The position numbers were made by a program, and so were the translations under genes. From assembly GCA_009602725.1 (NCBI GenBank), contig WELB01000034.1, positions 42,410-67,617 of the forward strand: 25,208 nucleotides of DNA, read 5' to 3'. Each line of letters opens with the position of its first letter. Position 1 is the stretch's first letter. The notes beneath the pieces are model-generated. The model did not search any database and was not told the origin of the DNA. It worked only from the letters and a program-made list of their open reading frames with translations. Positions 9,051-18,799 of the stretch are shown here, piece after piece. Source of the stretch: Spirogloea muscicola (Eukaryota; Streptophyta; Zygnematophyceae; Spirogloeales; Spirogloeaceae).

Positions 9051-9626
9051 TTTCTGAGATGAACGGCCTGCTCGGGAACAGACAAGCACAAGGGCAGTAG
9101 TCAGAGATCCGCATAGAGAGTGAAAGTAGGCAATCCGGGTGCGGGACAAGTGTTCCGCCAGTCCCTCAGCCATCGGCTCTCCTTTGAAGTAGGAGAGCTG
9201 GAGTGAAGGCTGCAACCATGCCACATGGAAAGACTGCCGGGGACGTATTTTGAGCTGATGCTCCAAAACAAGAAGCAACTTTTACCACTCTGAACTCTAC
9301 AGCCATGCTCACGGACTTGCCAACCATGGCACCAGCAGTCCACATTCGCGTCACAACTATGACACTAACTTTACTTGGCCCATGCACATATTGGAATGCC
9401 TTCTCAGGTCTCCTGAACTTTGTGGTCGGACACCGAAGCACTCTGGTGTTGCGGCCTGAGTGGAAGGACGAGCTCAGCTCCCTCGCCGCCTGCTTGATAG
9501 TAGACCTTCAACAGCATCTGTCGCCACAATCTTCAGGGATCTCAGGAATCGCATACGAGCACATACAACAATGGCTATCTAGGGCTGCTCAGGCACCCCA
9601 CATGATAGGCAACATCTATGAAGGAC
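9051..9626. other. Spacer with an unassigned open frame
   Basis: A plus-strand open frame covers 9305-9640 (LRPEWKDELSSLAACLIVDL, then GLKQT-stop), possibly an exon beginning after ttctcag at about 9409. No family is recognised and it runs into the 3' end of the opposite RuvX-like gene, so I do not call it a gene. The rest shows nothing. Confidence 0.25.
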
Positions 9627-10933
9627 TCAAGCAGACATGAGATGATGATGATCAATATACGCTCGTGCAGGCCGAGCTGCAGCCATGAGCAGGCGCTTGT
9701 TTCGGGTCGCCTGACCCGTCTATGCTGGACAGAAAGACATGCAGGAGTCTTGGTGGCACATCAGCAGTGCTGATTCAGAACAGCTAATTACAACTTACGC
9801 CGGCCGCGTGTGAATCCAGCTGTTTTGCTCTGGCCCTTCTGTTGCTGCCCCTGCATGTGCATTGTGAGTGTCAGTGCTTGTAAAGACCACAACATGACTG
9901 CTATTAAGCGTGAGGCTGGGTGACAGAGGAAGCTCAAGAGCAGCTTGATAGGCATGCATAATGCAATTTTCGCAATGGTCCCCATAGATTAATGAGTGCG
10001 ACGCTTGAAGATGGTTGGCTTCTCAAGATCCCTACATCTTGAGCATGTATGCCATGGCATCTTGTGAGGTATTATACTCGTTGTAGAGGAACACTTTCCA
10101 ACCCCTGCAGATACAATCCATGGCCCTCTTAACAAGTATGAGTAGAGCAGCCACTGACTGCGGCAGTGCTGGGGCCAAACTGTGCCAGCTCAAAGACCAT
10201 TCTAGAATGCAAGCAGAATACATAGTGATTGTTGCAGCAATTGTCTTGCACCTCGATGCTGCGTGGCTGGCCAGAAGCGAGGCAAAGGCCCTGCACTTCA
10301 CCGACTGCAATGTTTGCTTGTTCTGTGCCGACAGGGGCAGCCCAACCACAAACTCGTTGGCTCCCTGAGCAAAGCAACCACTGTAGGGAAGGTGAGGAAC
10401 TTCAGAAACCTCTGCATGAGCAAACACCAGGTGATTACTTGGAGCTCCACCACAGTGCAAGTTTTGCACATGGGTGTGATGAGCAGTGGTTGACAAACCT
10501 CCTCAGCAGCGAGCGTCAACAGCTGCACAGCAAGCTGATGCCCGCTGGTTGTGAGGACCTGCAGCAGCATCAGATTGTGTTGGCCTGGTCATATCTGCAG
10601 GAAAGCGACCAGACTGGAACAAGACAGTATGAGCCTACAGTCCTGCTCTGGCAGAGCTGGCAGGCGCACTACTGCAGCAACCTGGGGTGGGACTAGGCTT
10701 CACGTCAAGCGGCCTGGGCGCAAAGCCCCTGAAACTGGCAGCGACGCCGGTGCGGGAGTCGCCCAGATCCACGCCAAGGGACAGGCGTAGAGCTGAATCA
10801 TTCACGCCTTCGTGAGCCAGTTGCGCATTGGAGAGGACAGCTGCTTCGTCTGCAGGCAGCAGCTGGTGAGCTGTCTGAGCCTCCTCAGGCGTACGAAGTG
10901 GCCCACCGCTGGCTGGCTCTTGATGTCCAGCAT
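9627..10933 (-). CDS. RuvX/YqgF-like Holliday-junction resolvase homologue (multi-exon)
   Basis: RNase H-fold nuclease family; bacterial members act on recombination intermediates or rRNA, and plant nuclear copies are probably organellar. Minus-strand exons with matching phases: 10933-10704, 10558-10499, 10364-10252, 10104-10036, 9850-9799, and an uncertain last exon from 9719 to a TGA at 9629-9627. The first has RLSLGVDLGDSRTGVAAS followed by FAPRPLD, the family's N-terminal motif. Exon three has ANEFVVGLPLSAQNKQTLQS, the conserved central motif. Exon four has WKVFLYNEYNTSQDA, equivalent to the DE-x-x-T/S motif but with Asn for Asp. Exon five ends LDSHAAG, equivalent to the terminal D-A-x-A-A. 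The three acidic catalytic positions (D in GVDLG, E in NEYNTS, D in LDSHAA) are therefore kept. Earlier exon(s) encoding the N-terminus lie upstream and are not resolved. Confidence 0.8.
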
Positions 10934-11935
10934 CTGGAGAAGAGGGGACAGAGGGGTGGATTAGTATGGGGCCAGTACACATCGGCCTTGCTGAATCTGG
11001 TGCACATATGGAAGCAGTATAGTACCAGCGTAGCATTACTTCAGCTGGCCCTAGACCAAGTGACGGACATGACCAACTCTTGTATCCAACTCCTGGAGTC
11101 TGAGCATGTGCCATGGATCTCGAACATAACCCTAGCGACTGATTGGGAAGCCTGATGAAGCACAACCAGAGGAGGCTGACCCAGAGAAAATGGCCATCAA
11201 GAGGCAAGATGTGTCCAGGTAATCAAGTATGTGATTGCCAGGACGTCTGCCAAGCCAGGGCAAGGAGCAGTAGACTGCTGGCTCGGCACTTCAGCTCGCG
11301 AGCTGGCAAATACTGGAGCTTCTTCAGGAGGCTCTGCTCCCCCGTATGGCTGTGAGCCAGCCAGGATGCAGCCCTTTGCAGCATACTGTATGATTGACGG
11401 AGCCAAGCTGCCACAATGGACGGGAACGGCTGCAGCAGCACGCAGCACCTGGCTCCGCCAACTTCGTCACTGCTACTCGTTGCCGCCGTGCCCGCTGGCG
11501 AGGCCCCCGTCGCCGGCTGCCCAGGCCTGCCGCCGCAAGCAGGCGCTCGAACCTCGCCTCCTCGGCGGCTGCCATTGCTGCTGGAGCTCGCTCAACATCT
11601 CCACCTCGCGCTGCCGCGGGACGCTCGCCGCCCGTCAGCACCTGCCTCGACGCACCGGCGCCACCGCGGTCACCTGCCGCGGGGCCTGCCTCTGCGGCGG
11701 CGGCGGCGGCGGCCCGCACAGCAGGGCCTGGCCGGCGCTGCCGGGCACTCCTGTCAGCTGCTGCATCCACCGGCACGCGGACCCTCGCCCGGCTCCTGCA
11801 CGCCTCGCCGGCAGATCGTCGCGAGGCGAGGCCGGCCGGGCTGGCGGCGGCGGCGGCAACGGATGCGGCGGCGACGGCCGCAGCGGCCATGCTCCTGAGT
11901 GTTGCCGCAGGGACGGCGTTTGTGGCAAGGCGGAG
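10934..11935 (-). other. Probable 5' part of the RuvX-like gene
   Basis: Between 11400 and 11900 the minus strand is open from an ATG at about 11892-11890, giving a long Ala/Arg-rich, low-acid peptide (MAAAAVAAASVAAAAASPAG, later ARFERLLAAAGLGSRRRG). This composition fits an organelle transit peptide in a GC-rich alga and would suit the RuvX-like protein, but I could not define the splice from here to the exon beginning at 10933. The plus strand is also open across this GC-rich stretch, so the call rests on orientation and neighbourhood. Confidence 0.35.
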
Positions 11936-12240
11936 AAAGTGCTCGCCCATTGAGAATAGGGGCTGGAAAAGCCAGCCCAAAAAAGAATCAACAAAGGACG
12001 AGAAGCGCTAAGAAAACCAAGCACACAAAGAAACAAAGCAGCTACGGATCACTCAGTAACCCCTGCTAAGCAGCCTCAGGTCACAGACGCTAGGCTCCTG
12101 GAAGTGGGTCCCCTAGCCAGAGCCAGAGGCAGCAGCGAGGGCTCTGCCGGCCCGCAGATGCAGCGCGCGGGCCATCGACCGCTGCAGCGAGACGGCCAAG
12201 CGCATTCGGTACACCTGCGCTAGCGACCCGGCTGCAGGAC
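11936..12240 (-). mobile_element. LINE 3' fragment with premature TAG
   Basis: Minus strand: AAGSLAQVYRMRLAVSLQ, LHLRAGRALAAASGSG, an in-frame TAG, then GTHFQEPSVCDLRLLSRGY and a TGA at 12055-12053. The sister copy at 16097-16207 has CAG (Gln) where this has TAG, so it is a point mutation. The tail carries hairpin 11978-11960 and ctattctcaatgggcgagcac. The tail ends only about 45 bases upstream of the candidate start of the RuvX-like gene. Confidence 0.7.
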
Positions 12241-12365
12241 AGAGAAGCGCGGCCAGATTGACTGGTGGCTGGGAAAGGCCAGCCCAAAGAATAGACAAGG
12301 TCTGAGGGAGCCTGAGTGCGAAGGACGGCGGAGGTGGGCCAGCGCCTCTGAAGCGCACCCTGCAC
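12241..12365 (-). mobile_element. LINE tail-only fragment
   Basis: The minus strand carries accttgtctattctttgggctgg and the hairpin at 12284-12267 (GGCTGG...CCAGCC) with only untranslated sequence upstream. It abuts the coding end of the neighbouring LINE copy, as expected for nested or adjacent truncated insertions. Confidence 0.55.
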
Positions 12366-12750
12366 GCACTACAACCCAGGGGCCTCCTGCGTACGAGGGC
12401 CTCCGATACTGGCTGGCAGTTTACAGCCGATTCTTCTATATCAGCAGCCGCATTCTCTGATACACAAGCAGCTGAACTTTCCTCGAGGGCTGTGTAAATA
12501 GAAGTTGACAAGCTTCCCACAAGGGGGTAATGGCTAAGGACAGCGCGCATGAGGTGAAAGGGAGGCCAATGCAAGCCAGTACATAGGTCCGGCAAAGAAA
12601 GAAATGAGCATCTTCCAAATGGGGCGGGGATGTTTCAGTCAGGCCAGAAAAACCGAGGAAAGGTTAGTCCAGAGCAGAGTGGACAAGGTCCGACGTGGCC
12701 GGCAAATGCCATATCACGTACCTATGCAGGTACGCCAGTGGCTACAGCAA
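12366..12750. other. Spacer with LINE-associated repeat
   Basis: No gene is visible. Bases 12655-12725 (gagtggacaaggtccgacgtggcc and following) resemble 18655-18720 and, less closely, 235-310. This appears to be another module of the same retrotransposon family or its insertion environment. Confidence 0.35.
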
Positions 12751-15700
12751 AGCGAGAGGAGCGCTGCCTGTATCCCAACCTCGCCGGCAGACTAGGCTTG
12801 CAGCAGGAGGATTGGCCCCTCCAAGGCAGACGAGGACATTCAGCCAAAGCGCCACATGCTAGCAGCAAAGAGACGCAGGGTATGCTCACGCACTTGTGCT
12901 CAGGCCCGTCCTTTGAGCCCCTCCATTCTCATCGACTTCCTCTAGTGACTGGTCACTCGTGCCAGCTGGCCATTTGCCTTACCTCTCTCATTGCTGGGCC
13001 ATTTTTGTACACTTTCCCGGATAAGACACTTCACCCTAGACGCACTTCTGCCCGTTTGAATGACTGTACAATCGGTCTTCTGCAGCAACTGTGAATTGTT
13101 GCTAGAAGCATGTCATGAGGGTGGTCAGACATTCAAGGATGACCTCGGGCATTCATGTGAAGCAATTCCATGTCTGCCTTTCAAACCTTCGACCTCTTTC
13201 CACTGGGCAAGTCATAATAGTCCTCCACATCACGTCGACCCCTGGCATTCCCTCGCTCTTTCTTCTGCCTCTCCAGAATCTGATTAATCTTGTGAAGCTC
13301 ATTGTCAATCTTGTGATCCCTTGAATTGTCCTTTTCACGATCCTTTCCAGTCTGATTGTACTTTCGAGTTTTCCGCCCATCCTGCGCTTTCACACCAAAT
13401 TGCATGGCTGCCTTGGTGGTTGCCTCCTTGGCTTCATTATACTTCCCCCAATCCTCCTCATTGTCAAAGTCCCACCGCTGCAACCGGCCTTTGACCTGCA
13501 CGTTGTACGCCAGGCTCTCAACAATAGAAGATGGTGAAAAGCAAATGCCAAGAAGGTCATGTAGTTGATAAATGAGAAGGTGAAGACTCAAGAGGAAGTA
13601 AGAAGCCAGTGGAGGCGGAGTCTGACCTTGCCACCGGTGTCAACATCTGCCGCCTTCACTGCTGCAGGCCCTCCCGCGCCCTCTTCATCACTGTCTACAA
13701 CCTCCCTGCTGTACTCCTGGTAGCCAGGGTAGCACTCCGAGTAACTCTCACTTACGAAGGTTGGGTCCTTCTCTCGAGTGTCCTTCTCTCGTCGCGCCTT
13801 CTCCTTCTCATCATCGCGGAAGAAGACCGACCCCAGGCCCTTGTCCTTCTCCTCCTGGGTCATCACTTTCTCCCCAGCCTCCAGTGGAAGCTCCTGATAT
13901 GGGTCAGCATAGGGAACAGCGTCCTGGTACGGCGGCGGGCCTGCGGGATAGGTAGGATATGTGTAGGCTGTTGGATATGCTTGATATGTGGCGGCATCGT
14001 AGGCACCATTTCCCGGTGGAGGTGCATGTACATCTTCCAGGTATTCTCTGCTCGGGCCCGGCATTGTTGGCCCCTGCTCTGGTCCAAGCTCTGCTGCAGT
14101 TGCCTGGAAGGACATGTATGACAAGCTCATATGAGTGACACGCATTGCCTTCCGAGCCATGGTATTTTGGCGCATGTAGTGCTGCTCTGTGCAGCAGCAT
14201 AGCCAACACCATCAGTTGTTCCTTCGCTTGCTGGCTGCATTCACGAAGGCCCCTGAATGTGCATGGATGATATAATGGAATAGCATCTCTGCCAAGGCAG
14301 CCCCAAAACACCTGAGGAGGCTGAGGCAGGGGCACTGGCAGGCTCTGCTGCTTTTCAAAGTAGGTGGACTTGCCACCTCGCCTGCCTCTGCTCCTACTAG
14401 GCGAGCCTTCCCGTGCTTCTCCGGCAACTGGAGCAGGCCTCCCATTGGCCTTGCTGGGCAACGATGGCACATATTCTGTATCAACGTCCTCGAAGATGTT
14501 GTCCTCTGTGCGTCGTGGTGGAGGGGGAGGAAGAGGGGGGCCTCCTGAAGCCTGTGCTTCCTCCACATTCCCAATAGCATCTGCAGCATGAAGTGCTGGC
14601 TCCTCTACGTCCTCTTCGGTTGCGATGGAGATTCCCTTCACAAGGACTACAATATTGCTGAAAGTCAAAGTCTGCTAGGTAAAGCTTGCACAAGATCAAC
14701 TTGAGAGTGGAGCAGATCCAGCACTGACCCCCTTCTCAAGGGGGAAAGGTTGCTGCGACACGGCCATTGTCGATTGCACCAAGTATCCTGTGAAGGTCAT
14801 CTTACTTCGTGAATCTAGCTTGTCCTTCTTCTTCTTCTTGAGAACCTGCAGGTGGTAAGCAAGTGGCACAGATAGTGAATGTTACACCAAGTTTAGGCAA
14901 CTATAAGCAAGCCAAATGTGGAGCCAGCAGCTCCTCAAAGCAACAAGTATCTGACTGTTACCTTGCCAGAAGAGCCGAGGCGAAGATACGCCATAATCTT
15001 TGCAATCCGGTCCAGAACAGCCCCGTCCACAGACGCAGCAATCGCTTCCTGTTCAGCGCAGGGTCAATGCTATTCTCGTCATTAAGCAGGCTCCTCTTGT
15101 CAAGCAGCAGCTTCACTAACTGCTGCCTACTCCGAAGTGATGGCTCCCAGCCCATGCTTCTCATGCACCTGGACATCAACTCAGGAACTTCACGTGGATG
15201 CAATTCTCCAGCTAGATGGGCACAGAGGCCTGATACCTCAGGAGCAGGGCAATCTGCCTTGCTTCGATGGACTGTTGTGGGGAGCTCATGTGCAAAGTCA
15301 TCATCCTGTCCCAGGCCTTCTCACCCAGTATTAGCTCAAGTGTTGCTGCAGCCAAGCTCAAATGCATAGCTCACATGCCAAGTGCTGGAAGCAGCAGTCA
15401 ACATGTTGCCATAGGGTCAAGGCACTGCCAATGCCAGTAAGCCACTGACCATGTCAAAAAGGTACGCAGTGCGCCCTGGCAAGAACATCTCATTGACTTT
15501 ATTCAGCAAGTGAGGTCGCAGAAGAAATTGGTACACGGCCTGTCAGTTTCAAATTTGTCAAGAAGTTTCCTAATCAGTCACTTGCAGGTAAATCTGTAAT
15601 GGAAACTCAATCAACTCAGGGATGCGTGTCTCCTTGTAGCAGCTGAGAGGTCCAAGTAAACCAATGCTGGACACAAATTGGCCATAAGAAAGAAACCGTT

Positions 15701-16095
15701 GGTAACCTGTGCAGTGCATGAGTGGAACTTCATGGCTTTGTCCTCCTTCGCCTCCCTGCAAGACATTCCAATTTTCAAAAGCCCTCGCACGGCTGCTACC
15801 ATTCCTGTCTACCCTTCTTGGGCTGCTTCTTGACGTGCATCAGAGATGCAAGTGCACTGACAGCAAGACGAGCAGCCTGCAAACAAGACCCGTTGCTGCT
15901 GTTGTCCGGCTTGACTGATACTGCTGTGCCATGAAGACACACAATAACCACACTCCTTGTCGGACTCTGTGGTGGCAAGACGAGGCATCCTGGTGATGTG
16001 TGATTTGGAGATTGTAAAGTGTTTTGATACCTTGCCCGGTCCTCCTCACTGTCATCCTTCTTGTCCATCTCACTGCGAATCTTCTGCAACAGCGC
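12750..16095 (-). repeat. Segmental duplication, copy 1 (partner 20075-23412)
   Basis: The stretch aligns with 20075-23412 in the same orientation, through exons and introns of the RED gene and about 430 bases of its 3' flank. Similarity is highest across exons and lower in the flank (12750-13180). It stops exactly at the N at 16096. The 16.1-20.07 kb LINE cluster separates the copies. Confidence 0.85.
13181..16095 (-). CDS. RED/IK splicing factor, copy 1, 5'-truncated
   Basis: RED (IK) is a spliceosome component that works with SMU1 in activation of the B complex in the nucleus. Minus-strand exons: 16095-16031 (cut), 15856-15800, 15755-15707, 15539-15450, 15305-15237, 15048-14962, 14845-14806, 14646-14312, 14103-13627, 13495-13181. 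Every length matches the corresponding exon of copy 2. The coding sequence starts within ALLQKIRSEMDKKDD and keeps EMFLPGRTAYLFDM, LPTTVHRSKADCPAPE, NIFEDVDTEYVPS, STYFEK, ESYSECYPGYQEY and GRLQRWDFDNEEDW to the TGA at 13183-13181. All splice sites are intact apart from one altered but usable donor (gtcagt for gtgagt after FDM). No frame break is seen, so it does not look like a pseudogene despite lacking roughly the first 115 codons. The missing part is replaced by an N and a LINE fragment. Confidence 0.85.
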
Positions 16096-16096
16096 N
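16096..16096. other. Single N at a homology breakpoint
   Basis: The base before the N is the last one matching RED copy 2; the base after it starts a LINE coding fragment on the opposite strand. This suggests a scaffold join or unresolved consensus rather than a true biological junction. Confidence 0.7.
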
Positions 16097-16330
16097 CTGC
16101 ACCTGCGTGCAGGCAGAGCCCTCGCTGCTGCCTCTGGCTCTGGCCAGGGGACCCGCTTCCAGGAACCCAGTCTCTCTAACCTGAGGCTGCTTAGCAAGGG
16201 TTACTGAGTGCTTCGTAGCTGCTTCGTTTCTTTTCTGTGCTTGTTGTTCTTCGTACTTCCCCTGGCCCCTTCTCGTCCTTTGTTCATTCTTTTCTGGGCT
16301 GGCTTTTTCCAGCCCCTATCCTCAAGAAGG
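16097..16330 (+). mobile_element. LINE 3' fragment, KGY subtype
   Basis: Plus strand: LHLRAGRALAAASGSGQGTR, then LSNLRLLSKGY and TGA at 16205-16207. The untranslated region gtgcttcgtagctgcttcg follows, then the tail hairpin at 16296-16315 (GGGCTGG-CTTTTT-CCAGCCC) and ctatcctcaa. It is the closest relative of the copy at 11936-12240 and lacks that copy's premature stop. Confidence 0.7.
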
Positions 16331-18375
16331 AGCTCCACCACCTGGTCTTAGGCCGCTTTGTCCACCAACGCAGTGAAGCGGGCCTGGGCCCGCAGGTCGG
16401 GGGTGTGCGCGAGGTGGCCAAACGGAACGACCTGCTTCGACATGTCGGGGTGGGCCGCCAGGAGCCTGTCGCGGGCAGCCCCATCGCCGTGGAGAAAGAG
16501 GCCGCATCTACCTCCGCCATGAAGCGAGCTTGGGCCCGGAGGTCGGCCGTGCGTGCGACGTGTGCAAACGGAACGGCCTGTGGCACCAGGGCGGGGTGAT
16601 CCGCAAGCAGCGCATCCCGGGCTGAGCGGAGAGCCGCCTGGAATGGCAACGTGCCAGTCTCCACATCCGCTACCACCTGCTCCAAGAGGCGACCCCCATG
16701 CCGGATAAAACGCTGGGCCACCGAAGCCGCAACCTGCGCCTAACTCTCCAGGTGTGCTGCCCGCCACGCACGAGCCAGCGGACGGCAGCCCAGACCCCCT
16801 CGGCTCACAGGCAGGCAGGCCCGGTGCACTGCAGCCGGCGTCTCCAGGAAGGCCGGGTGTTGGACCAGGGCCGCTGTGCTGGCCAGGATACCTGCATCGA
16901 ACGTGGCATAGGCGGCCTGCGTCGCCGGGGAGGGGGGAAGGGCTCGAGCCAGATACAGGGGATGTTGGGCAATGCAGCGCGTCAGCATGGCGAGCCCTAG
17001 CTGCATATAGTGCAGCTCAGGGAGGCGGGCCGCCGGCTTGAAGTGCTCCTGCAGCTTGCCACGCAGCTGCTCATCCACGAAGGCAGGTGAGCCCAATGGA
17101 ACCCTGAGGAGTATGAGGCCCCCGGTTGGCGTTTGACAGCCGGAGGGTAGGCGGAGGAGGGCTGGCAACCCTTGTGGGGACCAAGCCCTACTCTTTGACG
17201 CTCGGATGTCCAGGCCGATCTCCTTCAGCTGCTCCTCAAGGGTGCGAAGGCGGCCAAGACCTCGTCTGGTTGCCCGATCAGGGTGGTGTCGTCGGCACAG
17301 GTGGGCATGAGGACGCCCGGGTGAGCAGCTACTGTGGCCTTCAGGGCGCGGTCGTGGGCCAGCGCATAGAAGAACCCCGCCAGCGGGTCCCCCTGACGCG
17401 TGCCCGTGGAAGACCGGAGGACCTCCACCCTGCTGGTGCCATGCCGCCATAGGAGATCACTGGGCTAGCCGTAGCCCATCCGGAAGAACGGCAGCAGGGT
17501 GGGGAAGGCCTCGCGGAGCTCCTCGGCGACAGCGGCGGGGTCGACGCAGTTAAAGGCATTGCGGACGTCCACCGCCAGCACCACCCACTCGGGGTGCAAG
17601 TCGAGGGAAGCCCGCAACCCATGGACGACTGCTTCGCCGCCGCTCCGCAGGCCTGCGCCATACTGGTGCGGCGCCAGGTGTGTCTGGGCCGCATCGGCGT
17701 GCTGTTGCCAGAGTGCCCGTCCCACCAGGCGGTACAGGACCTCGCTGATCGCAATGGGGCGGACGCTGCCGTTGACCTTGCTGAGGGCCAGCAGGGTGTT
17801 GGCACAGAGCACACCGCGGATGCTGGCAGGGACGTGACCTCGGGCCTTGTGTTGGCAGACCTGGTGCAGCACCCGAAGGTCCGCCTCGTCCCCCTCGAGG
17901 AAGAGCTCCTTCAAATGCTCCGTAACCATGCGCGAGGGGCCGCCTGCAGCTGCACGCCGGCTGCTCTGCAAGGCCTTGCGGAGGGCTGCCGCATCAAGGG
18001 CCACCTCCTCCGGCGAGACGTAGGAAGCCAACCACGAAGGCAGGGGAGAGCGCTTTGGGGGGTGGAGGGACGAGAGGGCTTGCCGCGTGTCCTCAGTCGC
18101 CGGCGCCAACACCGTATCATCCAGCGCCTGGACGGCTCTCGAGAACTCCCCGGCATGGCCATACTGGAGAGCGCGGCGGACACTGGCCGCCCTGTCAGGC
18201 GATGGCGCTGTCTGCGAAGTGCGGCGGTCGGCTGTGGCCGCAGCCACTGCAGCGTCGTCCCGCGCCAGAAGCTCCTCCCATCGCCCGCACTCAAATAGGT
18301 AGGTGCGGTCCACGAGCAGCTGGCGGCCTTGGCCGTGGCCCTGGGGGGGTGCTCGCCCGAGCAGCAGCCTGGGGA
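16331..18375 (-). pseudogene. LINE reverse transcriptase, broken
   Basis: Minus strand, reading down from 18313. RT fingers/palm motifs are visible: GGPSRMVTEHLKEL, GSVRPIAISEVLYRLVGRAL, WVVLAVDVRNAFNCVDP, then RSSTGTRQGDPLAGFFYAL and the catalytic CADDTTLIG near 17295 (CADD replaces the usual YADD/FADD). The order and the RPIA..E..YRL.G motif are those of non-LTR retrotransposons. An in-frame TAG at 17467-17465 follows RMGYG. A frameshift near 17230-17250 moves reading into the frame containing LEEQLKEIGLDIRASKSRAW and SRGGLGCRPL, which meets another TAG at 16742-16740. The end carries a degenerate internal duplication (see 16351-16632). It cannot encode an active enzyme as it stands. Confidence 0.85.
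16351..16632 (-). repeat. Degenerate tandem duplication inside the LINE
   Basis: Two units of about 135-140 bases, 16632-16500 and 16490-16351, encode related peptides: HPALVPQAVPFAHVARTADL with RAQARFMAEVDAA, and HPDMSKQVVPFGHLAHTPDL with RAQARFTALVDKAA. The second unit is now one frame off the first. This looks like an old in-frame duplication in the post-RT region that later shifted. Confidence 0.7.
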
Positions 18376-18440
18376 AGAGAGAAGTGCGCGCCCATAGAGA
18401 AGAGGGGCTGGCAAAGCCAGCTCAAAAAAGAATGGACAAG
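18376..18440 (-). mobile_element. LINE tail-only insertion (~65 bases)
   Basis: The minus strand gives cttgtccattcttttttgag, hairpin 18423-18405, then ctcttctctatgggcgcgca and cttct. It is flanked by LINE coding sequence on both sides and has no coding sequence of its own. The shortest clear example of a terminal module by itself in this window. Confidence 0.65.
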
Positions 18441-18665
18441 AGCCAAGCAGACAGGTTGGGGGGGAGACCCAACAGGCGATGGGTGGCCGTACGGAATAGT
18501 TCATCCGGCATCCTGAGGGCATTGTACAGGGGGAGCGCGGAGAGCCAGGCTGCCGCGCCAGGGGAGGCGGCCGACAGCAGCCGAGCATGGGCGCGCACGT
18601 CTGTTGGAGGGAGGAGCTGCAGCATGGCCGTGAAGGACGCCTTGTCGACTGAGAAGAGTGGACAG
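18441..18665 (-). mobile_element. LINE post-RT coding fragment, out of order
   Basis: The minus strand encodes FSVDKASFTAMLQLLPPTDV, ARLLSAASPGAAAWLSALPL and FRTATHRLLGLPPNLSAW. The SAASPGAAAWLSALP stretch is characteristic of the region downstream of RT in many protist LINE proteins. Here it lies upstream of the RT on the same strand, so it belongs to a different copy. The frame runs into the tail module at 18440. Confidence 0.6.
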
Positions 18666-18799
18666 GGTCCGGCGTGGCCAGAATGCGCAAATTCACATAC
18701 CCACGCAAGTACGCAGGGGCCAACGGTGATCGGGTGCTCAAAACCCCTAACCAGCAGCCGCAAGTCAGAGAAATAGTAGTAATTTCTAACCTGCGATTG

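Noticed and set aside
8925-9101. Plus-strand exon reading SLGLLKGDGESK and on to a TAG
   Set aside because: The minus strand of the same stretch aligns in order with the LINE C-terminal signature (FQQS, RAGR, ALAAA, SGFRR, SDLRLLTRGY-stop), which explains it better.
10229-10799. Plus-strand frames including WSYLQESDQTGTRQYEP and SSGLGAKPLKLAATPV
   Set aside because: They lie opposite the RuvX-like exons, whose motifs and splice phases agree across five exons. The plus frames show no family and no consistent splicing.
11231-11953. Large plus-strand open frame, Arg/Ala/Gly-rich
   Set aside because: High GC keeps all frames open here. The minus strand fits better as the beginning of the RuvX-like gene, though neither is proven.
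11936-18313. Alternative genetic code with TAG read as glutamine (as in some ulvophycean algae)
   Set aside because: In-frame TAG occurs only in dead LINE copies. The thirteen RED exons and the SET core exons contain none, and the LINE copies also have frameshifts.
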